The position numbers and the translations under genes are program-made. Below the pieces are notes generated by a model, which was given only the letters and a program-made list of their open reading frames with translations, was not told the origin of the DNA and did not search any database. From positions 1-7,602 of the forward strand of contig JASFBJ010000174.1 of NCBI GenBank assembly GCA_030149585.1: a DNA stretch of 7,602 nt. Reading direction: 5' to 3'. Shown piece by piece: positions 1-4,296 of this stretch (position 1 is its first letter; every line of letters starts with the position of its first letter). Origin of the DNA: Desulfobacterales bacterium (lineage in GTDB: Bacteria; Desulfobacterota; Desulfobacteria; Desulfobacterales; JASFBJ01).

Positions 1-54
1 AAGATGGCCTGAAGCTGTGATGCATAGTTGGGGAAGTTAATTCGTCCTCGTTCC
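1..54 (+). repeat. left arm of inverted repeat flanking the J-protein gene
   Basis: This segment matches the reverse complement of 1112-1165 at 50 of 54 positions by hand alignment. The similarity decays at base 55. It begins at the first base of the window, so the arm may extend further upstream. Its inner end carries CCTCGTTCC, which resembles the flank of the GTTCCC palindromes elsewhere in the window. No transposase lies between the arms, so it could be a dispersed intergenic repeat in opposite orientations or the ends of a non-autonomous element. Confidence 0.85.
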
Positions 55-160
55 CTGGTACCTAAATCAGAAATAATCCGGTCAACAGTCTGCAAGTGCC
101 TTTACTGACCGTGATGACCGAATAAATACCATGTTATAATAGAATAGTTGTTTTCCCAAG

Positions 161-184
161 AATCAATCATAATCAATCATAATC
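161..184. repeat. short tandem repeat, 10-bp unit
   Basis: The unit AATCAATCAT occurs twice in perfect tandem, followed by AATC. It lies in the 253-bp spacer between the left inverted-repeat arm and the J-protein gene. No function is apparent. Confidence 0.7.
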
Positions 185-227
185 TGGCATGACCTGAGCC
201 TTTGATGCATCCAGCCTGTTTATGGTA

Positions 228-256
228 TTGACAGAATTTTCATTTTAAGTCAATAT
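228..256 (+). promoter_or_regulatory. candidate sigma-70 promoter for the J-protein gene
   Basis: A perfect TTGACA at 228-233 is followed, after 17 bases, by the weak -10 match CAATAT at 251-256. This would give a leader of about 45 bases before the ATG at 308. The weak -10 keeps confidence low. A TATAAT at 135-140 has no acceptable -35 at 16-18 bases. Confidence 0.35.
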
Positions 257-307
257 GAAGGAAAATTTTAAGCCAAATGCAATAATATTATATTTAACAA
301 AAAGCTA

Positions 308-1111
308 ATGACCGAAAAAGATTATTATAAAATACTTGGTATTGCGAAAGATGCCGATAACAAAAAGATTAAAGAGGCTTACCGGACTCTGGCTTTAAAA
401 TATCACCCTGACCACAATCAGGATGACCCCCAGGCCATCAACCAGATGAAAACTATCAATGAGGCCTATGCAGTGCTCTCTGATGCCGGAAAACGGCGTG
501 AATATGACAGTCTGCGACAACAGTTCGGAAGCAATGCATATTCCCAGTTCCGACAGTCATACACTGACCAGGATATTTTCAATAATTCTGATATCAATCA
601 GATATTTGAGGAAATGGCAAAATTATTTGGTCTAAAAGGCTTTGAGGATACCTTTGGCAGGCATTACGGAGATAAATTCCACAATTTTGAGTTTAAGCGG
701 CCTGGTTTTTATGGCAAAGGCTTTATATATCGAGGTGGCCTGGGACGTAAAAAAGGGCGACTGCGGCAACCTGGCGGACAAAGGCCGTTGAACAAACTGG
801 CACGCCATATGCTGCATAAATTAAGTGGTCTCACCCTTCCTGAAAAGGGCATTGATTTCAAGGATATAATAACTATCAGCCAACAGCAGGCTCAGACGGG
901 CACCCCATATGCCTATTATCTAAAAAAAAAAGCTAAAAAACTAATAGTTAAAATTCCACCGGGTGTAAAAGCCAATCAACTCATTCGTCTGGCCGGAATG
1001 GGAAAAGAAGGCAAAGCCGGCGGGTCGGCCGGAGATTTATATCTCAAGGTAAAAATTAAAAAACCCCTTATCCAAACAATCCGTGATAGTATTTCGCACT
1101 GGACAAGGTAA
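308..1111 (+). CDS. J-domain (DnaJ-like) co-chaperone without zinc finger
   Basis: The 267-residue protein starts with a complete J-domain (about residues 5-69). Its HPD tripeptide is at 33-35, the site that stimulates Hsp70/DnaK ATPase. A variable Phe/Gly- and Arg/Lys-rich middle (about 85-165) follows. Residues about 180-258 resemble a DnaJ C-terminal substrate-binding segment: IVKIPPGV, then LIRLAGMGKEG, then GDLYLKVKI. There are no CxxCxGxG repeats, so this is not DnaJ itself but a CbpA-like or class C J-protein with one C-terminal domain. It is probably a cytoplasmic DnaK partner. No Shine-Dalgarno is seen before ATG 308, and the only in-frame codons upstream run quickly into stops. The stop codon abuts the right inverted-repeat arm, so the last residues (SHWTR) could be altered by that repeat, although the length looks normal for short J-proteins. 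It is the only plus-strand gene here. Confidence 0.93.
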   Translation: MTEKDYYKILGIAKDADNKKIKEAYRTLALKYHPDHNQDDPQAINQMKTINEAYAVLSDAGKRREYDSLRQQFGSNAYSQFRQSYTDQDIFNNSDINQIFEEMAKLFGLKGFEDTFGRHYGDKFHNFEFKRPGFYGKGFIYRGGLGRKKGRLRQPGGQRPLNKLARHMLHKLSGLTLPEKGIDFKDIITISQQQAQTGTPYAYYLKKKAKKLIVKIPPGVKANQLIRLAGMGKEGKAGGSAGDLYLKVKIKKPLIQTIRDSISHWTR

Positions 1112-1165
1112 GGAACGAGGACAAAATAACTTCCTCAACTATGCATCACAGTTTCAGGCCATCTT
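1112..1165 (-). repeat. right arm of inverted repeat flanking the J-protein gene
   Basis: This is the reverse-complement partner of 1-54 (50/54 identical). It starts on the base after the J-protein stop codon and ends 18 bases before the tRNA terminator. Together the arms enclose a segment of about 1.17 kb that holds one gene. Confidence 0.85.
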
Positions 1166-1182
1166 TTCCCGATCTAAAAGTA

Positions 1183-1219
1183 CAAAAAAAATGGGTCAGA
1201 AGCTAAGCAGCTGACCCAT
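1183..1219 (-). terminator. intrinsic terminator of tRNA-Val (possibly bidirectional)
   Basis: Read on the minus strand, a perfect 9-bp stem (ATGGGTCAG, 1219-1211, with CTGACCCAT, 1199-1191) has an 11-base loop. It is followed directly by a run of eight Ts (1190-1183). It begins 11 bases after the tRNA 3' end. On the plus strand the same hairpin is followed by AATGC and six Ts (1225-1230), so it may also end the J-protein transcript, less strongly. Confidence 0.9.
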
Positions 1220-1229
1220 AATGCTTTTT

Positions 1230-1304
1230 TGGTAGGCGCGATTGGATTTGAACCAACGACCTCTTCCGTGTCAGGGAAGCGCTCTCCCCCTGAGCTACGC
1301 GCCT
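1230..1304 (-). tRNA. tRNA-Val (anticodon GAC)
   Basis: A complete 75-nt cloverleaf includes an encoded CCA. The acceptor stem AGGCGCG/CGCGCCT is perfect over 7 bp. The D-stem is GCTC/GAGC. The anticodon stem is CTTCC/GGAAG with loop CTGACAC, giving anticodon GAC (1272-1270), which reads GUC/GUU valine codons. The T-arm has GTTGG and loop TTCAAAT. The discriminator is A (1233) and CCA lies at 1232-1230. The gene stands alone with its own promoter and terminator. Confidence 0.97.
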
Positions 1305-1316
1305 TAATAAAAAATG

Positions 1317-1345
1317 CTGATAACATCCAGCTAAAATAGTGTCAA
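1317..1345 (-). promoter_or_regulatory. sigma-70 promoter of tRNA-Val
   Basis: On the minus strand a perfect TTGACA (1345-1340) is separated by 17 bases from TATCAG (1322-1317), a 4/6 match to TATAAT. Transcription would start at about 1310, leaving a 5' leader of roughly six bases before the tRNA, as is usual for tRNA genes. Confidence 0.75.
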
Positions 1346-1440
1346 GAAAAAACAGTGTTTTTAAAAAACAGGGAGCAAATGGGACCGAACCTAAGGACTC
1401 GCGCCGGTAAGCTTAGACTCTGAAAATAACTTTTCGCCTG

Positions 1441-1464
1441 GTTCCCATGTTCGTGTGTGGGAAC
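1441..1464. repeat. GTTCCC-type palindromic repeat, copy 1
   Basis: GTTCCCA (1441-1447) pairs with TGGGAAC (1458-1464) around a ten-base centre. It matches the palindrome at 5921-5944 at 20 of 24 positions, and both copies are preceded by CTG. The pattern suggests an interspersed repeat family, also echoed by the CCTCGTTCC ends of the inverted repeat around the J-protein gene. Confidence 0.75.
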
Positions 1465-1525
1465 GAGAAATCAGCAATGCCCGATTTTAGGTAGTCAACA
1501 ATCCCTTTCTACCATTTTATTGAGA

Positions 1526-1559
1526 CATCTTTTTTCAGATGCAGGGCTCTGCATTTTTT
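1526..1559 (+). terminator. terminator-like hairpin with a competing upstream hairpin
   Basis: ATGCAG (1539-1544) pairs with CTGCAT (1549-1554) across the 4-base loop GGCT. T1554 belongs to the stem and five further Ts (1555-1559) follow, the shape of a plus-strand intrinsic terminator. CATCT (1526-1530) could instead pair with AGATG (1537-1541), which overlaps and would exclude the terminator stem. No plus-strand gene lies upstream after the tRNA region, so the terminator has no evident client. Confidence 0.45.
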
Positions 1560-1632
1560 ACCATATAATGGATGAGGCGCATTTGGCTATCCCTTATTAC
1601 TCATGGAAACTTTAATGTATGACCCTTCTCAA

Positions 1633-1719
1633 CTATTTTGAGGGCGATTTATTTTGGAAATTATCACAAATTCCATCCTTATTTGCATCCACATAATAAG
1701 GGAACTTCCAAGAAATAAG
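1633..1719 (-). pseudogene. fragment of a paralogue of the small exported protein
   Basis: The minus strand is open from just after a TAG (1722-1720) to a TAG at 1635-1633. It reads YYVDANKDGICDNFQNKSPSK, with no start codon or signal peptide. The core YVDANKDGICDN matches YVDANGDGICDN of the intact gene next door. The DNA 1660-1697 matches 1990-2027 at 34 of 38 bases, and similarity stops on both sides. I read it as the remnant of a duplication; a conversion tract or small mobile cassette is possible. Confidence 0.55.
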
Positions 1720-1861
1720 CTACGCATCCTGCTTGCCCTTTTGCCCGTTTTCTTTGTTGTGATAACAGGCACATAGTTCGACTATGCACCTGTTATCACG
1801 CCTTGAAAACGAACAAAAGTTCTGCGCAATATACGTAGATTATTTCTTTCCAGTTCCCTAA
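1697..1861. repeat. 165-bp imperfect inverted repeat (long hairpin)
   Basis: The left arm (about 1697-1777) and the reverse complement of the right arm (about 1861-1780) align over about 80 bases with scattered mismatches and one-base gaps. The closest part is the centre: GTGATAACAGG (1759-1769) pairs with CCTGTTATCAC (1789-1799), and CATAGT pairs with ACTATG around a TCG loop. Further out CGTTTTC pairs with GAAAACG, CTTTTG with CAAAAG, AGAAATAA with TTATTTCT, and AGGGAAC with GTTCCCT. The right arm overlaps the stop codon of the small exported protein gene. The left arm starts where the 38-bp paralogue match ends. There is no T-run, so it is not a standard terminator. Confidence 0.8.
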
Positions 1862-2157
1862 GGCTTTGCCCTGCCTGCTCGATTGATTTGGCCTTTTCCA
1901 TTTCTTAAACCTTTACGAAAGCCTTTTCTGTTGTTCTGGTTACGGCCTGCGCCACAGCCTTTGCCGCGTTTGCCAATACAGGTGCCGGTATTATCACAAA
2001 TTCCATCGCCATTGGCATCCACATAATCAGTCCCTCTTTGGGTTGCTGTATTATTTGAAACACTTTTATCCTGAGCGCCTCCATTGCCGGCGAATGCAAA
2101 GGAAACAGGCGTTAACAGGCATAAACAAAGAACAAATACTTTAAATAAATTTTCCAT
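1858..2157 (-). CDS. small exported Cys-containing protein with a calcium-loop-like motif
   Basis: The protein has 99 residues. Residues 1-23 form a clear Sec signal peptide: a short charged start, a hydrophobic core with FVLCLCLL, and an AFA cleavage site before G24. The mature part has DANGDGICD (47-55), with D47, N49 and D51 spaced as in EF-hand, dockerin or thrombospondin type 3 calcium loops. Cysteines are at 54, 60 and 68. From about residue 63 the tail is Gly/Asn-rich and strongly basic (K/R at roughly every third position), possibly for binding polyanions. A strong AGGAGG sits 8 bases before the ATG. It lies 77 bp after the membrane-protein gene, last in the sigma-factor cassette. A fragment of a second copy lies downstream. 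I do not know a named family or function. Calcium binding and disulfides are inferences. Confidence 0.82.
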   Translation of the reverse strand: MENLFKVFVLCLCLLTPVSFAFAGNGGAQDKSVSNNTATQRGTDYVDANGDGICDNTGTCIGKRGKGCGAGRNQNNRKGFRKGLRNGKGQINRAGRAKP

Positions 2158-2165
2158 TTTTAATT

Positions 2166-2171
2166 CCTCCT
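2166..2171 (-). promoter_or_regulatory. strong ribosome binding site of the small exported protein
   Basis: AGGAGG on the minus strand is spaced 8 bases from the ATG at 2157. It is the best Shine-Dalgarno in the window. The two upstream cassette genes have none visible, which suggests that the last product is made in larger amounts. Confidence 0.85.
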
Positions 2172-2234
2172 TAATTATATCAGGTTATTTATCAGCCGCT
2201 CACTTATTAATACAATTTGAAGGTATTTTTTCTT

Positions 2235-2975
2235 TCATTTTTTTTCTATGCACCGAAAATAATGTTTTTTGCCGGAACCTCTTCGTCTTTTCCATGGCCT
2301 GATTTCATCTGCCTTAAACTGGTTTTGTGCTTGCATTTTTCCAAGAATTTTTATCTTTAAATCTTTAACAGGTCTAAGTCGACCTCGCCATATAGTGTCG
2401 GCAATATCAATTATCCAGATACTTCCCTTTAAATCTTTGAGTTCCACCTTTTGATCAGAAATTATTTTAATAATTTTCCCGGCAAGCAACCCATGTTCAG
2501 GAGACATCCACACTTTTTGTTTGGATTCTTGAAGTTTTTTATAAAAAGGCAGATTTTCTTGAAATACAAATTCCAGTTTTTCCGACAAGCCGGTTGAATA
2601 TAAAAGACCACCCCCAATAATTGAAAGGGCTATACTTGATAATACAATCCATATTGCAGTATACTGGTAGCCTCTCTCGGTTCGCCGAAAATAATAATAG
2701 GCAAGCCATGTAAACCCCAGCAAAAAAGTCAGCCAGAAAAATGGGATTACTAATAATACAAACTCTGTCAGGCTGTGGGTCAAGTGTTTATATAAATCCC
2801 ATTGAGCATATCTTAACTGAAATAGAGTAATAGCGCAGGCTATGCTTCCCAAAAAAATCGACAAACCAAATACAGCCCATACCACAGAGCGTTTGAGAAG
2901 AAAGTACTGTTTAGGATATGGACGCATTTTCTCTTTTTTGATTTTTTCTAGAATATCTTTGCTTATATCAGCCAT
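2235..2975 (-). CDS. three-TM membrane protein with OB-like extracytoplasmic domain, putative sigma regulator
   Basis: The protein has 246 residues. The basic N-terminus (1-30, ISKDILEKIKKEK...) should be cytoplasmic. Transmembrane segments lie at about 31-53, 72-96 and 104-126. The RR..R cluster (97-101) between TM2 and TM3 supports that orientation and puts residues 130-246 outside. That domain has the strand pattern of an OB fold: LAGKIIKI, VELKDLKGSIWIIDI, LKIKILGKM, then FKADEIRPW. The tail is very basic (KRRRGSGKK). It lies 56 bp after the ECF sigma gene, the usual place for an anti-sigma factor. There is no zinc-binding ZAS motif, so the anti-sigma role is contextual inference. No clear Shine-Dalgarno precedes ATG 2975. 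I do not recognise a characterised family. Confidence 0.85.
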   Translation of the reverse strand: MADISKDILEKIKKEKMRPYPKQYFLLKRSVVWAVFGLSIFLGSIACAITLFQLRYAQWDLYKHLTHSLTEFVLLVIPFFWLTFLLGFTWLAYYYFRRTERGYQYTAIWIVLSSIALSIIGGGLLYSTGLSEKLEFVFQENLPFYKKLQESKQKVWMSPEHGLLAGKIIKIISDQKVELKDLKGSIWIIDIADTIWRGRLRPVKDLKIKILGKMQAQNQFKADEIRPWKRRRGSGKKHYFRCIEKK

Positions 2976-3031
2976 TTTTTTATATTATTTCATATCGTGA
3001 AGTGTTTATTTCTGAGGTTTTCCCCGCTTGA

Positions 3032-3625
3032 CTATTTAATAAGTTCTTTATCGAGTTGATGGCGCCAGGCTATTTTCTTGAAACTTGCCTTTGCTCTATT
3101 AATTTGTGTTGCCACGGTTCCTGGCGGCTTTCGCAAAATATCGCTTATCTCTTCATAGCTTTTATCTTCAAGATATCTCAAAACAAGTATCTCGCGATAT
3201 TTATCTGGAAGCTCCGATAGTGCTTTTCTCACCCTTTCAGCTGTTTCAAGATTTTCATATGCTCCGTCAATTTCAATACTGTCATTAATGGCGTCAATTA
3301 AATTTGCTTCATCTTCAATATTTAAAGGTATGATTGATGAACAAAGTTTGGTTTTACGGTATTGATTAATAATTTCATTATGAGCTATTCGGTAAATCCA
3401 GCTTGAAAATTTCAGCTTGGGGTTAAAGCCATTAAGATTTCGATATACCTTTATAAATATTTCCTGAATTATGTCTTTTGCTTCTTCCTGACTGACTGTT
3501 GTGAGTCGTTTAATATAACGTAATAGCTTTATTTCATATCTTTTCATTAGATAATAAAAATAATCCTGATTATTGAGTGAAAGTTGAACAAGTTGCTCAT
3601 CAGGCATATTTTTATAATCATTCAT
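3032..3625 (-). CDS. ECF-type RNA polymerase sigma factor
   Basis: The protein has 197 residues with the two-domain layout of group 4 (ECF) sigma factors. Sigma-2 (about 22-92) contains AKDIIQEIFIKVYRNL, the core-binding region, and then FSSWIYRIAHNEIINQYRK, which covers -10 recognition. A variable acidic linker (about 100-130) follows. Sigma-4 (about 132-184) contains LPDKYREILVLRYLEDKSYEEIS and a helix-turn-helix for -35 binding (PGTVATQINRAK). There is no region 3. It heads a minus-strand cassette with the membrane protein and the small exported protein, implying that it answers an envelope signal and may drive its own operon. No Shine-Dalgarno is seen before ATG 3625; M7 is an alternative start but has none either. 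The start codon lies two bases from a 37-bp repeat that carries the likely -10 box. Confidence 0.95.
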   Translation of the reverse strand: MNDYKNMPDEQLVQLSLNNQDYFYYLMKRYEIKLLRYIKRLTTVSQEEAKDIIQEIFIKVYRNLNGFNPKLKFSSWIYRIAHNEIINQYRKTKLCSSIIPLNIEDEANLIDAINDSIEIDGAYENLETAERVRKALSELPDKYREILVLRYLEDKSYEEISDILRKPPGTVATQINRAKASFKKIAWRHQLDKELIK

Positions 3626-3627
3626 CT

Positions 3628-3664
3628 AAAATAATTTCGCGATTAATAATATCTGAAACACATG
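3628..3664. repeat. 37-bp direct repeat, copy 1
   Basis: This segment matches 6534-6570 at 36 of 37 bases in the same orientation; the single difference is A versus G before the final CATG. It occupies the 5' leader and part of the promoter of the sigma-factor gene, and ends 19 bp before the RAYT remnant. It could be the end of a mobile element or a dispersed regulatory repeat. Confidence 0.9.
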
Positions 3665-3674
3665 AAAAGGTAAA
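3646..3674 (-). promoter_or_regulatory. candidate promoter of the sigma-factor cassette
   Basis: On the minus strand TTTACC (3674-3669, 4/6 to TTGACA) is followed after 17 bases by TATTAT (3651-3646, 5/6 to TATAAT). A start near 3639 would leave a leader of about 14 bases. The -10 and most of the spacer lie inside the 37-bp repeat, while the -35 lies outside it. I saw no GGAAC-type ECF -35 at suitable spacing. Confidence 0.4.
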
Positions 3675-3700
3675 CCAGGGACGTTATGTTGCCAGGGACG
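3675..3700. repeat. CCAGGGACG direct repeat at the RAYT end
   Basis: CCAGGGACG occurs at 3675-3683 and 3692-3700, a 17-base period. It straddles the 3' end of the RAYT remnant. Such short repeated motifs could be leftovers of the transposase's recognition sequence, but this is not shown. Confidence 0.5.
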
Positions 3701-4216
3701 ACCTTACATATTCAAATAACTCAAGTTTCCAGTTGGTAACCTTGTTCCTTTGCCATTCCCTCTTTTTCTTTCCCATCAAGGCACTATGCCCGCTATAAGA
3801 ATAACGATCCAGTTTCTTCAAATCAACCACAATTTTTGCCCTCAATGGATTCAAATGAATATACCGAACCAATTCCTGCAAATAGGCATCTTCCTGGCAT
3901 ATAATGGACTTATATCTGTTTTGGAAAAGCTGCCCGTGCGCTTGTGCCTTCTGTTATACGATACCGCATATCCGGTAAGCAATTTTCTCATTAGATCGAC
4001 AATACCGGGGGGGACCGCTTCTTAATAAAAAATGGGCGTGATTCGATAAAAATGACCATGCATAGCATTGGGTTTGGTTTCAGGCAAGAGAATAGATAGC
4101 CGTTCAATGAGGTTTTCACGATCTTTATCATCATTGAATATCTTTCGGCGTTTTATGCCTCTAATTATAACATGATGCAAGATGCCGGGAGTATCTAATC
4201 GGGCTATCCTGAGCAT
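3684..4216 (-). pseudogene. REP-associated tyrosine transposase (RAYT, Y1 family), frameshifted
   Basis: The N-terminal frame begins MLRIARLDTPGILHHVIIRG (ATG at 4216), the usual RAYT opening. After a one-base loss near 4068 the next frame reads YAWSFLSNHAHFLLRSGPP, with the HUH motif (HAH) of single-strand DNA transposases. A run of seven Gs on the plus strand (4007-4013) then adds one base, and removing it restores GIVDLMRKLLTGYAVSYNRR. A further one-base loss near 3933 shifts into FQNRYKSIICQEDAYLQELV and YIHLNPLRA, the typical C-terminal motif. The family-like sequence stops at GHSALMGKKKREWQ; the following 22 residues look like read-through. Three frameshifts make an inactive relic most likely. 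A sequencing error could explain the homopolymer but hardly all three. RAYTs normally act on palindromic REP-type repeats. Confidence 0.9.
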
Positions 4217-4296
4217 GTTCGTAATATACTTTATGTCAAATTATTTAAGATCGTCTCTTTCCCTCAATCATTGTTCATTGAAAAAATGATAAATAC

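Larger units (their letters stand above)
1305..1632. other. gene-free spacer between tRNA-Val and the paralogue fragment
   Basis: Apart from the tRNA promoter (1317-1345), the GTTCCC palindrome (1441-1464) and a hairpin with T-run (1526-1559), I see no open frame with coding character and no other RNA gene on either strand. Confidence 0.6.

Noticed and set aside
2084..2302. Plus-strand open frame of 72 codons
   Set aside because: It is antisense across two real minus-strand genes and their spacer, with no coding features.
4022..4216. A separate small gene at the RAYT 5' end
   Set aside because: It and the frame at 3684-3881 are pieces of one frameshifted transposase, as the reading between them restores family motifs.
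4265..4282. TCAAT/ATTGA hairpin after the chemoreceptor as a terminator
   Set aside because: A five-bp AT-rich stem with no T-run on the minus strand.
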